DNA of 40,404 nucleotides from CAWDPQ01 sp049642465. GTDB lineage: Bacteria; Acidobacteriota; Vicinamibacteria; Vicinamibacterales; 2-12-FULL-66-21. Of the stretch, positions 32,940 through 40,404 are shown piece by piece. The notes below the pieces were generated by a model, which was not told the origin of the DNA, ran no database searches, and worked only from the letters and a program-made list of their open reading frames with translations. Numbering within the stretch: position 1 is the stretch's first letter; each line of letters opens with the position of its first letter. The stretch lies in the NCBI GenBank assembly GCA_049642465.1, contig JBAROV010000246.1, positions 1 to 40,404 of the forward strand. Reading direction: 5' to 3'. A program made the position numbers and the translations under genes.

Positions 32940-35300
32940 CTACCGTTGCCGTTCGGTGGGCTCCCTCCAGTGCAGATGCTTGTGCAGGAACGCGAACGTG
33001 CCCTCGCCGTTGATGCTGTGGCCGCCTTGGAAGAACTCAATCTCGGTCCGATCTGCGAGCCCGAGTTGCGCGTAGAGGAACCGCACCTTCGCATACTCGT
33101 GCGCGACCCATTGATCGCGGCTGACAAGATCGAGATGACCGCGTTCGACCATGAACGGCCGCGGAAAGATCAAGTACGCCATTTCTGCATAGTCGAAGTT
33201 CTGGCCCCAGTTCCAGTACGGCATCTCCCATTCAATCGTCCGCATGAAACTGAACGGCTGATCCGTGGCGGCGACCTTGCGTGTCCACTGGTTGAAGTCA
33301 CCGGAGCAGATTGAGAGGGCGTACTTGTCGAGAAGCGGCGGGATGCGGACGGCGGTCTCGCCGCCGTAGCTCAAGCCGTAGAACGCGAGGCGACTGGCGT
33401 CGACAAATGGCAGGGACCCAAGCCAGTCAAGGATGCGCTCGTGCTGCCCAAGGATGAACGAGAACAGCGTCGCCCGGATCGTGTTGGCTTTGCGACTGAG
33501 CCATCGATAGCGGTCCTCACCTCGATACAAGTTATGCGGCGCGAACACGATGAATCCACGGTCGGCGAGCGCCGCCCCGAAATTGTTGTAGGCCGATGTG
33601 CTCCGGTCGATGGTCTCGCGTGGAAGTCCGTTTCGACCGTGCTGCACGACGACTACCGGACGTCGCTCGCCGGTCGTGAGGTCCTTGGGCACCACGAGCA
33701 CGCCCCAGGCAAACACATCGGGCCAGACATCGAGCACGACGTCCCAGGCCGTCCAGCGTGGGGTTTCAGCGATTTTGCGGGTTCGGGGGTTGAGCGCAAC
33801 GTACGACGCGTCGAATACGCCGACGCCATCCTTGCGGAATCGCTCGCGGTAGGCGCGCGCGCCTGCGATGAACTTCTCGGCCGGCAGCGTCGGACGACTC
33901 TTCTCGGTGCTCCACTTCAGTGCCGTCAGTTCTGGCAGAACGCTGAACAAGAAGCGCTGGTCGCGGACGTGCTCCGCTCCCCGCACCATCGCCTGGACGT
34001 GGCGCTCGATCTCGCGCGCGGAACGTTCGTGCCGGGCGACTGGATCGAAGTGTGTCCGCCGATCCGTTGCAGGCGGCGCCGTACTCGACGGCCTCACCCT
34101 GAAACCCAGACGCTTCGCGAAATCCGCGAGGGCCTGAGCAGACAGCGGGCCTACGGGCTGATCGCGGTCACCAATCACAAGCGAAGGCTTGGGAAATGCG
34201 GCGACTGTCGGGATCCGTCCGAATTCAGCGCGTACCGATGGACCGGCGGGTGTGTTTCGGGCTCCTTTCGTGCTGGTAAACGAGGCAACCTCGGCGTGTT
34301 CGATCACGAGATGCCGCGGTAAGACCAACGAGGCAATCTCGGCATCTCCGAAGCGTTCGAGCAGGCTCCAGATGTTCCGGTCGATCGGCTCCTCCCAGAC
34401 GCGTGTACGTTCTGCGAAGTAGCCGCTGACAAGCGCCGCGTCAATCCGTGGATCGATCGCCGCAGCATAGAGGGCAATCAGGCCACCGTCTGCATAGCCA
34501 ACGACGCCCACTCTTGCGGCGTCGCCGCGACGTGCGCGAAATGCATCGACGGCAGCGAGCACCTTCTGAACTTCGTACCCGATCGGATGACGTCCCATGT
34601 GGAACGCCTGCCGATACAGCCACTCGCGCCAGGTCTGCTGACTTTGCCGGAGCTGTGTGTCGTTGGTGGGGATCAGTTCCCGCCGGATCAGCACCGGGAT
34701 CAACAGTTCGCAGCCGCTGTCGGCGAGGATTCGAGCGAACTGTCGCTCGGCTGGCAGACCCGGCGCAAGACCGAGGATCTGTTCAGGAGTCTCCGTTCCA
34801 TCCGGCAAGACGACGAGATGTGCAGAGGCGCGTTCCGATGGTTCAACGAGTAGTCCTTCCGCTGACACGCCTTCGAGGACTGCCCACCGCACTTGAGACA
34901 CGCGATATCGAGCCGTCTCTCCAACCAGCGCCGGGTTCTCGTCGTCTCCAAAACGCTCGATGGCCGGAGCAACCCGCGCATCGATCGCGCCGATGATTTC
35001 GCGCAGTCGCTGGCGGTTCTCGTCGAGCGACGAATTCCAGCCGGACGCGGAGGACCTGTCGTACTTCCAGAATCGCGCCGCTCGCGCCTGCGTTTCCGCG
35101 ATCTGACGTTCGACGAATCGATGCGCGCCGTCCATCATTCGCGCCGACAGGTCCTCTTCGGGCCAGTCGAGCGCGCTGGTCTGCGGCAGCGGGACGCTCG
35201 CCGCAGGGACCTGCAAAACGCCGATTGTGCCGGCCGTACCCAGGTCAGGGTTGAGCGCCGCAGTGGCTGCGAGGCAAATGGCGAGGATGAGGAGACGCAA
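32940..35300 (-). CDS. exported double alpha/beta hydrolase
   Basis: This is a 786-residue protein with two alpha/beta-hydrolase halves. In the first half the nucleophile elbow is degenerate (GYADGG, no Ser), so that half is probably inactive. In the second, GLSYGG is a normal elbow with Ser, preceded by PVVVVQHGRNGLPRE as the oxyanion-hole strand and followed late by GGHSINGEGTFAFLHKHL, which supplies the catalytic His. This resembles acetyl-xylan-esterase/dienelactone-like or prolyl-oligopeptidase-like enzymes. A TTG start at 35300 is proposed because LRLLILAICLAATAAL is a signal peptide with GGAAAGG just upstream. An ATG at 35387 would overlap the preceding DUF1579 gene. It forms an operon with the tandem methyltransferase. 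Confidence 0.8.
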   Translation of the reverse strand: MRLLILAICLAATAALNPDLGTAGTIGVLQVPAASVPLPQTSALDWPEEDLSARMMDGAHRFVERQIAETQARAARFWKYDRSSASGWNSSLDENRQRLREIIGAIDARVAPAIERFGDDENPALVGETARYRVSQVRWAVLEGVSAEGLLVEPSERASAHLVVLPDGTETPEQILGLAPGLPAERQFARILADSGCELLIPVLIRRELIPTNDTQLRQSQQTWREWLYRQAFHMGRHPIGYEVQKVLAAVDAFRARRGDAARVGVVGYADGGLIALYAAAIDPRIDAALVSGYFAERTRVWEEPIDRNIWSLLERFGDAEIASLVLPRHLVIEHAEVASFTSTKGARNTPAGPSVRAEFGRIPTVAAFPKPSLVIGDRDQPVGPLSAQALADFAKRLGFRVRPSSTAPPATDRRTHFDPVARHERSAREIERHVQAMVRGAEHVRDQRFLFSVLPELTALKWSTEKSRPTLPAEKFIAGARAYRERFRKDGVGVFDASYVALNPRTRKIAETPRWTAWDVVLDVWPDVFAWGVLVVPKDLTTGERRPVVVVQHGRNGLPRETIDRSTSAYNNFGAALADRGFIVFAPHNLYRGEDRYRWLSRKANTIRATLFSFILGQHERILDWLGSLPFVDASRLAFYGLSYGGETAVRIPPLLDKYALSICSGDFNQWTRKVAATDQPFSFMRTIEWEMPYWNWGQNFDYAEMAYLIFPRPFMVERGHLDLVSRDQWVAHEYAKVRFLYAQLGLADRTEIEFFQGGHSINGEGTFAFLHKHLHWREPTERQR

Positions 35301-35313
35301 CGGCCTTTCCGGG

Positions 35314-35850
35314 TTACTTGACTTTGGTTGCTTTTCCTTCGAAGGTCGGTGTCCACGCCTTGCCGTCGGCGGACATCTCGCACGCAATGGCCAGCGTGCC
35401 CCCGCCTGCGCCGAACGTTAGCTTGCAGCGATCCTGCAAAGACTTGCCGCCCATGTTCGAGGTGCCCGACGCAGTCCACGTGGTTCCGCTGACCGTCAGC
35501 GTCCCAGACCCGATATTGCCCATGCTGTCAAAGGAGTTATACGTGTAGACCTTCTTTCCCGGATCGTAGGCGAGGATTTCTATCCCCTGCATTTCTCCCA
35601 TGACTCCTTGGCCCGTGAACCGTCGCTCGAGAAAGAAGTTGCCGGGCAGCCACTGAATGCGATCGGTGCCGGTCATCTTTCCTCCGGGTCCCATCGGCCC
35701 TGGCTTGACCTCACCTTCGAACTTCCAGTTGCCGACGAACGCTCGAAGTTTTTCATTTTCCGGACCCGGTTTGGGCATCTCTGGTGTTTGTGCGGCGAGG
35801 ACGCCAACGGACGTGACGACGATGGCAAGAATGGCTGGGTAGCGCTTCAT
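35314..35850 (-). CDS. exported DUF1579-family protein
   Basis: This is a 178-residue protein with a strong ribosome-binding site (AAAGGAG) and a signal peptide (KRYPAILAIVVTSVGVLAAQ). The mature part has the DUF1579 pattern: LRAFVGNWKFEGEV, a Gly/Pro-rich loop (KPGPMGPGGKMTG), WLPGNFFLERRF, EILAYDPGKKVYTYNSFDS and WTASGTS. It probably forms a lipocalin-like barrel. The function of the family is not known to me. Upstream in-frame starts run into the divergent cytochrome gene and are unlikely. It heads the minus-strand operon with the alpha/beta hydrolase (13 bases apart). Confidence 0.88.
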   Translation of the reverse strand: MKRYPAILAIVVTSVGVLAAQTPEMPKPGPENEKLRAFVGNWKFEGEVKPGPMGPGGKMTGTDRIQWLPGNFFLERRFTGQGVMGEMQGIEILAYDPGKKVYTYNSFDSMGNIGSGTLTVSGTTWTASGTSNMGGKSLQDRCKLTFGAGGGTLAIACEMSADGKAWTPTFEGKATKVK

Positions 35851-36106
35851 CGGATCTCCTTTGCGGATGTGACCGCCAGATCGCGTGAATAGTAATCCAA
35901 TGTGCCGCATTGCCTCGGCGTACTGGAAGGTTTGTAACGATGAGCCACTCGACGTGAACCGCCGCGGAGGAGTTCGCATTCGTGCGGAAGAATCCGCGAT
36001 GCCTCCGTCACATTGCGGCGAACCGTGCTGGAACCTCTGAGATCTCGCCACTTTCGCCCTCATTCCAGGGCACCTGTCTTGCTGTTCCCGAATGGCGAGG
36101 TAGGTT

Positions 36107-37234
36107 ATGTCCCGCATCCGTCCTTACATTGGAGGGGTTGGCGTATTGGCGATCGTGGCCCTGTCGGCCACGCTTGTGTCCGCGGCCCAGCAGGAGCAAC
36201 GAACCGCACCGGGAGGTCGTTCCGGTCGCGAAGTTTTTGAAACGACGTGTATCGCCTGTCACGGACCGGACGGACGCGGGACCGCCAACCCGGTCCTTAC
36301 GAAGATCCTGACGCTGCCTGATTTCACGGACTGCAATTTTGCCGTCCGTGAGCCGAGTGCCGACTGGCTTGCGGTGGCGCACAACGGCGGACCCGCCCGA
36401 GGGTTCTCGCCGCTGATGCCTCCCTGGGGCACTCTGTATACCGCCGACGAACTGGAGCGCGCCGTCGAACATCTGCGGACGTTCTGCGCGGACGACAGCT
36501 GGCCACGCGGCGAACTGAACCTTCCGCGGCCGCTCGTCACAGGGAAAGCCTTTCCCGAGGACGAAGTCGTCGTCTCGACTTCGTCGAGTACCCGAGGTGA
36601 TGGCGAGGTCGTCAGCAAATTCATCTACGAGCGCCGGTTGGGCGCTCTCAATCAGGTGGAAGTTTCGATCCCGTTGTCGTCAACCCAGAGCGCGACGGGT
36701 GGTTGGGCAACCGGCGTTGGCGACATCGCACTCGGCTACAAACGCACGATCACCCACGATGTCAATCGCGGCAACATCTTCAGCGTGTCCGCCGAGGTCG
36801 CGCTGCCGGTCGGAAGCGAGCGTCGCGGTCTTGGAAAGGGCTTTGCGATCTTCGAACCCTTCGTGACTTACGGCCAGTTGATCGGCTCTGAGTCGTTCGT
36901 GCAGGTACAGGGCGGCTTCGAGATTCCAGCCAGACAAGACGAGGACAGCGAAGCCTTCTGGCGCGCGGCGGTGGGGCGAAGCTTTCGAGAAGGGCGCTTC
37001 GGACGGACGTGGTCTCCGATGTTTGAGCTACTGGCGGCGAGACCTTTCGCGTCGGGCGCCATCATCAATTGGGACGTCGTGCCTCAGGTCCAGATCACGT
37101 TGAATGCGCGGCAACACATTCGAGTGAACGGCGGCATACGGCTGCCCGTGAATAACCGGACCGATCGATCGCCGAGCGTCATCTTCTACTTCCTGTGGGA
37201 TTGGTTCGACGGCGGGCTGCTTGACGGTTGGTAA
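36107..37234 (+). CDS. c-type cytochrome fused to predicted outer-membrane beta-barrel
   Basis: This is a 375-residue protein. A signal peptide (RIRPYIGGVGVLAIVALSATLVSA) is followed by a class I cytochrome c domain: CIACH heme site at 48-52, and SPLMPPWG with the likely axial Met104, ending near residue 128. From about 150 on, the sequence alternates strands typical of barrels, such as SKFIYERRLGALNQVEVSIP, GVGDIALGYKRTI, IFSVSAEVALPVGSE and SVIFYFLWDWFDGG. The chain ends in Trp, as many outer-membrane proteins end in an aromatic residue. The layout resembles fused cytochrome-porins such as Cyc2, but the heme domain is longer and the barrel shorter, so homology is not claimed. The gene is followed by a lipoprotein and a multicopper oxidase. 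Confidence 0.85.
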   Translation: MSRIRPYIGGVGVLAIVALSATLVSAAQQEQRTAPGGRSGREVFETTCIACHGPDGRGTANPVLTKILTLPDFTDCNFAVREPSADWLAVAHNGGPARGFSPLMPPWGTLYTADELERAVEHLRTFCADDSWPRGELNLPRPLVTGKAFPEDEVVVSTSSSTRGDGEVVSKFIYERRLGALNQVEVSIPLSSTQSATGGWATGVGDIALGYKRTITHDVNRGNIFSVSAEVALPVGSERRGLGKGFAIFEPFVTYGQLIGSESFVQVQGGFEIPARQDEDSEAFWRAAVGRSFREGRFGRTWSPMFELLAARPFASGAIINWDVVPQVQITLNARQHIRVNGGIRLPVNNRTDRSPSVIFYFLWDWFDGGLLDGW

Positions 37235-37253
37235 AGCACCTGCGAGGTTCGTG

Positions 37254-37571
37254 ATGACTGACAAACATCGATTGCTCGGCGCCGCCCTCGTGGTGGCGGG
37301 TTGCCTTGCCAGCGCCTGTGCGCCGCTTCGGTTGGACGACAGCCCGCAGATTCGCGGTACGGTTGTCACCGTGGACGACGGAACGGTCGGCATAAAACAT
37401 AAAACGGGCGGGACGTATTACGTCGAAGTCACGCCCGACACGCGCATCGTCGACAGCCGACAACCCGGCAATGCGAAGCTCTGTCCGGGTCAGCGTGCCA
37501 CGGTGTTCCTCACCGGCAATCGCCGCTTCATCGCCTCGTCGATCACGTTGTGGAGCGGCGAGTGTAATTAG
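37254..37571 (+). CDS. small lipoprotein, OB-fold-like
   Basis: This is a 105-residue protein. The N-terminus (DKHRLLGAALVVAGCLASAC) contains a lipobox, VAGC, so lipid anchoring is likely. The mature part reads as a small beta-barrel: IRGTVVTVDDGTVGIKHK, TYYVEVTPDTRIVDS, QRATVFLTGNRRFIASSITLW, similar in layout to DUF5666-type OB folds. The ATG at 37254 is used, with GAGG ten bases upstream; a TTG at 37221 overlapping the cytochrome gene is less likely. It lies 19 bases after the cytochrome-barrel gene and is probably in the same transcript. No metal-binding motif is obvious. Confidence 0.75.
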   Translation: MTDKHRLLGAALVVAGCLASACAPLRLDDSPQIRGTVVTVDDGTVGIKHKTGGTYYVEVTPDTRIVDSRQPGNAKLCPGQRATVFLTGNRRFIASSITLWSGECN

Positions 37572-37886
37572 GATCGGGCGTACTCGTCGCTTCCCACAGC
37601 CCGTTTGCGACTTTTCCGCACATGATGGGGAATATTCTTCGACCCGTAACGGCTGCTTCAAGATTTTGATCGCCGCATTCAGCACGAGCACGGTGGCGCA
37701 GGTATTGCTCGGCTCTCCGCGAGCCCTGTGAAAGGCCAGCCGTTGTCTCTGAAATGTGCGTGCGCCGCTGCAGCCCGGTCCCCTCTCAAGCGACCCGCAT
37801 TTCGTTTCCAGCGACTCCAGCCACCGCCTCCAGCGGGCGTCTTTCGCCGCTAGCCCGACGCGATTCGCGGTCGGAAGGAGTCTTCC
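37572..37886. other. 315-base gap before the multicopper oxidase
   Basis: No open frame with coding character, RNA gene or clear promoter is seen here. The only recognisable signal is the GGAAGGAG ribosome-binding site directly before the oxidase ATG at 37887. The oxidase promoter is presumably inside this gap. Confidence 0.5.
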
Positions 37887-39860
37887 ATGGATCGACGAGG
37901 TTTCTTGAAAATCGCGGCCATGGCCGGCACGGCTGCTCTGATTCCCTGGCGACGCGCCTGGGCGGCGTTCGCCCAAACGATACCGCTCCAGAAATTCGTT
38001 CAACCGCTGAGAGGCCTTGGCGGTCCCACCGGGATCCCGCTGGCCACTCCGAATCGCACCACGTATCCTGGCCTGGACTATTACCGGATCGCGCTTCGGG
38101 AGTTCCAGGATCAGTTGCACCCCGATCTGCTGCCCACTCGATTGTGGGGCTACGGCGATGCGGCTCCTGGCGCACCGTTCCGGCACCTCGGCGGCGTGAT
38201 TGCCGCCGAACGTGGCGTACCGGTTCGCATCAACGTGGTCAACGCGCTCCCCTCTACACATATCCTTCCGGTCGATGAATCGATTCCTGGCGCCGAGGCG
38301 GGGCAGCCGCAGAATCGCGCCGTCATCCATCTGCATGGCGGGTTCGTGCCATGGGCCAGCGACGGGGGGCCATTCCACTGGTCCACGTGCGAGGGCCTGC
38401 GAGGTCCGTCCGTCATCGACTGGTTGCCGACGAACGACCCGCTGACTCCCACCAACAGCGATCATTACTATCCAAACGATCAGAGCGCGCGGTTGATGTG
38501 GTACCACGACCACGCAATCGGCATTACGCGGCTCAACGCCTATGCTGGTCTGGCGTCGGGATATGTGCTTCGCGACGCAGCCGAACTGGGCTTGATTGCG
38601 GCGGGCGCCATTCCATCACGCGAAATCCCGCTGATTTTCCAGGACAAGATCTTCGACACCGATGGCAGCCTCTGGTATCCGCGAATCTACGATCAGGACT
38701 TCTTCGCCTACGAGCCACCCGACGATGCCCCTCCGCTCCCAGTGCCATCCACTGGCGCAGAATTCTGGGGGGACACGATGCTTGTCAACGGTACAGCGTA
38801 CCCGTTTGTCGAAGTCGAACCGCGCCGATATCGGCTGCGCCTCCTGAATGCCTGCAACACGCGCTTCCTGAGTCTCCGTCTGGTTTATGCGAAAGGTCCG
38901 GTCTTCCCGGACAGCGCCGAACCCAATCCCAATCTTCCTGGTCCCGCGTTGCAGCAGATTGGCACCGAGGGCGGCTTCCTCCCGGCGCCGGTACTGGTCG
39001 GCGTCGATCGCAACACCTTGCCGCTGATTCTTTCGCCAGCGGAGCGCGCCGATGCGATCGTCGATTTCGGAAAGGCCGCACCCGGCGACGTCCTGATCCT
39101 CTACAACGATGCCCCCGTGCCATTCCCCGATGGGACGCCGCTTGCGGACTTCTATCCCAGGAACAACAGACTCGGCACGCCTCCGCCGTCTGGATTCGGC
39201 CCGAACACGCGCACGTTGCTACAGTTCCGCGTGATTACCCGCAACGGCGGTCCGGAAGGGAAGCCGGTCAAGCTGCGCTTGCCGCCCTCGGATCCACCGC
39301 TCCTCGTACCGATTGGAGTAATGACGCCTCCCGCGGGTGCATTTGTGAGGGACCTCACGCTCAACGAAGCGGTCGACCAATACGGGAGACTGTCGCAGCT
39401 GCTCGGAACGAGTGTTCCGACTGCGCCTGATGCGTTCGGTCGGCCGTACGAGAGCGCTCCCACTGAAACGCCTGCGATCGATGCGGTCGAGGTCTGGAGG
39501 ATCTTCAATCTGACTGCCGATGCGCACCCGATCCACTTCCACCTGGTGAACGTGCAGATCCTTTCGCGTCAGGCGTTCAAGGCTGCACGGTTCAATGGCA
39601 CGCCAAACTTCACCAGTGCGCCGATCCCGCCGGATCCAAACGAGCTTGGATGGAAAGAAACCGTCCGGATGAATCCCGGAGAATGCACCACCGTCGTGAT
39701 GCAGTTCAAGCTTCCGGTGGTGAACGATTGGAGAAATCCGGGGAGCACGATTGATGTTCCGCCGAGTCCGAGAACAGGCGGACACGAGTACGTGTGGCAC
39801 TGCCATATCCTCGAACACGAGGAGCACGACATGATGCGGCCGCTGATTGTCGGGGGATAA
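37887..39860 (+). CDS. Tat-exported multicopper oxidase
   Basis: This is a 657-residue protein with a twin-arginine signal (DRRGFLKIAAMAGTAALIP). All four copper motifs are present: HLHGG (148-152), WYHDHAIGI (205-213), HPIHFHLVNV (about 550) and the type 1/trinuclear motif HCHILEHEEHDMM near the C-terminus, whose final Met can be the axial type 1 ligand. This is the CotA/bilirubin-oxidase-like three-domain type that oxidises phenols, metals or bilirubin with oxygen reduced to water. Because the cytochrome-barrel and lipoprotein genes lie just upstream on the same strand, Mn(II), Fe(II) or Cu(I) oxidation or a copper-protection role are possible, but no substrate is shown by the sequence. Confidence 0.95.
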   Translation: MDRRGFLKIAAMAGTAALIPWRRAWAAFAQTIPLQKFVQPLRGLGGPTGIPLATPNRTTYPGLDYYRIALREFQDQLHPDLLPTRLWGYGDAAPGAPFRHLGGVIAAERGVPVRINVVNALPSTHILPVDESIPGAEAGQPQNRAVIHLHGGFVPWASDGGPFHWSTCEGLRGPSVIDWLPTNDPLTPTNSDHYYPNDQSARLMWYHDHAIGITRLNAYAGLASGYVLRDAAELGLIAAGAIPSREIPLIFQDKIFDTDGSLWYPRIYDQDFFAYEPPDDAPPLPVPSTGAEFWGDTMLVNGTAYPFVEVEPRRYRLRLLNACNTRFLSLRLVYAKGPVFPDSAEPNPNLPGPALQQIGTEGGFLPAPVLVGVDRNTLPLILSPAERADAIVDFGKAAPGDVLILYNDAPVPFPDGTPLADFYPRNNRLGTPPPSGFGPNTRTLLQFRVITRNGGPEGKPVKLRLPPSDPPLLVPIGVMTPPAGAFVRDLTLNEAVDQYGRLSQLLGTSVPTAPDAFGRPYESAPTETPAIDAVEVWRIFNLTADAHPIHFHLVNVQILSRQAFKAARFNGTPNFTSAPIPPDPNELGWKETVRMNPGECTTVVMQFKLPVVNDWRNPGSTIDVPPSPRTGGHEYVWHCHILEHEEHDMMRPLIVGG

Positions 39861-39907
39861 CAAGGGAAAAGGGAGAACGTCTTCCCTTTTCCCTTTTCCC
39901 TTGTTAT
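39857..39907. terminator. 18-bp perfect inverted repeat, bidirectional terminator
   Basis: ATAACAAGGGAAAAGGGA (39857-39874) is perfectly complementary to the segment 39890-39907, with a 15-base loop. It lies between two convergent genes and includes both of their TAA stop codons (39858-39860 plus strand and 39904-39906 minus strand). The A- and T-rich arms give a pyrimidine-rich tail in both directions. Shifted pairing of the CCCTTTT repeats is also possible. It reads as a shared terminator, or a small dispersed palindrome inserted at the stops. Confidence 0.75.
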
Positions 39908-40365
39908 GCGCCGGTCTTCTTTCCCGGCTTCACTTTGCTGCCCTTGTACCCTTTCAGACCACAGAACCCGGCGACTTTGTAGCCGTGTTTTTCGAGCATG
40001 GCCGCGGCACGCGCGGCTCGGCCTCCGCTGTTTCAAGCGGTGAGTATCGTCTTGTCCTTCGGGATCTCGCTGAGCCGGCTCTCGAGCTGGGGCAACGGAA
40101 TGTTGACAGCTCCTTCGTAGGTCCCGAGTTCCTCGATCTCTTTCGGCTCACGAACGTCGAGCAAGAAGATCTTCCCGTCAGCCATGACCGAATCGATGTC
40201 CTCGGTCTTGACGCGCTTCTCTTCACCAACCGCCGGCATCTTGGAGATCTGCTGTTGCTGCTCCGGCGTCAACGGCGACTGCGCCGGTGGCGCCGTTTGT
40301 TGCGCACGGCTTTCACCCGCGCCGGCCAAGGCGAGCAAAAGCACCACAGGGACTGCGTATCGCAT
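39904..40365 (-). CDS. exported rhodanese with UGA at the catalytic cysteine (candidate selenoprotein)
   Basis: Read through an in-frame TGA at 40033-40035, this gives a 153-residue protein. It has a signal peptide (RYAVPVVLLLALAGAGESRAQ), a Gln-rich linker, and a single rhodanese domain: IFLLDVREPKEIEELGTYEG (66-85), KTILTA, then residue 111 encoded by UGA. The downstream part, NSGGRAARAAAMLEKHGYK and GFCGLKGYKGSK, is a normal rhodanese C-terminus. The UGA sits exactly at the active-site position of the CxxGxR-type loop (U-N-S-G-G-R). A GGAGG ribosome-binding site precedes the ATG. The same genome decodes UGA as Sec in fdnG, so Sec111 is likely. A pseudogene or sequencing error remains possible. 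A conventional gene caller would stop at the UGA. Confidence 0.8.
40000..40035 (-). promoter_or_regulatory. candidate SECIS hairpin of the rhodanese gene
   Basis: Starting 10 bases after the UGA in the mRNA, GGCCG (40019-40023) can pair with CGGCC (40000-40004). A two-pair inner stem (GC with GC) closes a small loop CGCGCGU. Position and size suit a bacterial SECIS, but the region is GC-rich enough that some hairpin would be expected by chance. Confidence 0.4.
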
Positions 40366-40404
40366 CGAGTTCACCTCCAGAGACACGATTCTATCAGGCA
40401 GTCC

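Noticed and set aside
1..40404. CRISPR arrays, insertion sequences, tRNA or rRNA genes
   Set aside because: No regularly spaced repeats, transposase motifs, terminal inverted repeats or recognisable RNA genes were seen by eye on either strand.

Overview
The window looks like a GC-rich Acidobacteriota chromosome, most likely class Vicinamibacteria. This is inferred from gene families, not from a marker gene. The supporting families are an ADOP-type MacB/FtsX permease, a TIGR02999/ECF43-like sigma factor divergent from a Ser/Thr kinase with TPRs, a winged-helix/TPR regulator, DUF1080 and TIM-barrel sugar proteins, and many Tat- or Sec-exported proteins. No rRNA, tRNA, insertion sequence, CRISPR array or prophage block was seen.

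Layout. (1) 1-9.5 kb: the end of an exported-protein gene, then a kinase/sigma-factor pair, then a run of small exported proteins. These include a protein with a T4 gp19-like tail-tube fold behind a signal-like N-terminus, two proteins with tail-fibre-like motifs, a five-repeat BACON lipoprotein and an NTF2-like protein. A 40-bp repeat (37/40 identical) lies upstream of two of these transcription units and is the best candidate for a promoter or operator of the adjacent sigma factor. (2) 9.7-12.8 kb: a winged-helix/TPR regulator and a family-2 glycosyltransferase. (3) 12.9-18.6 kb: a tightly coupled operon that reads as an unusual biosynthetic cluster. It holds a short squalene-cyclase-like repeat protein, a class I isoprenoid enzyme, a standalone polyketide-type acyltransferase, a small unknown protein, an HExxH peptidase and a complete P450. 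It is followed by a convergent, exported paralogue of the small protein. (4) 18.7-25.6 kb: a formate dehydrogenase operon (fdhE, alpha, beta, gamma, then an exported hypothetical). Its alpha subunit is read through an in-frame UGA selenocysteine codon. (5) 25.8-31.3 kb: an ADOP permease, a divergent pair of exported sugar-metabolism proteins and a methyltransferase. (6) 31.4-35.9 kb: a minus-strand operon of a DUF1579 protein, a double alpha/beta hydrolase, an apparently lipid-anchored tandem methyltransferase and a zinc-ribbon protein. (7) 36.1-40.4 kb: a c-type cytochrome fused to a predicted beta-barrel, a small lipoprotein, a Tat-exported multicopper oxidase and an exported rhodanese whose catalytic cysteine codon is UGA.

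Most notable points. The rhodanese is a candidate selenoprotein in an organism that evidently decodes UGA as selenocysteine for its formate dehydrogenase. The terpenoid/acyltransferase/peptidase/P450 cluster does not match a pathway I recognise. The kinase-sigma pair, the shared 40-bp element and the exported tail-like proteins together suggest a phosphorylation-controlled envelope regulon. The cytochrome-barrel fusion beside a multicopper oxidase suggests outer-membrane redox chemistry. Functions are inferred from motifs read by eye; no database search was run.
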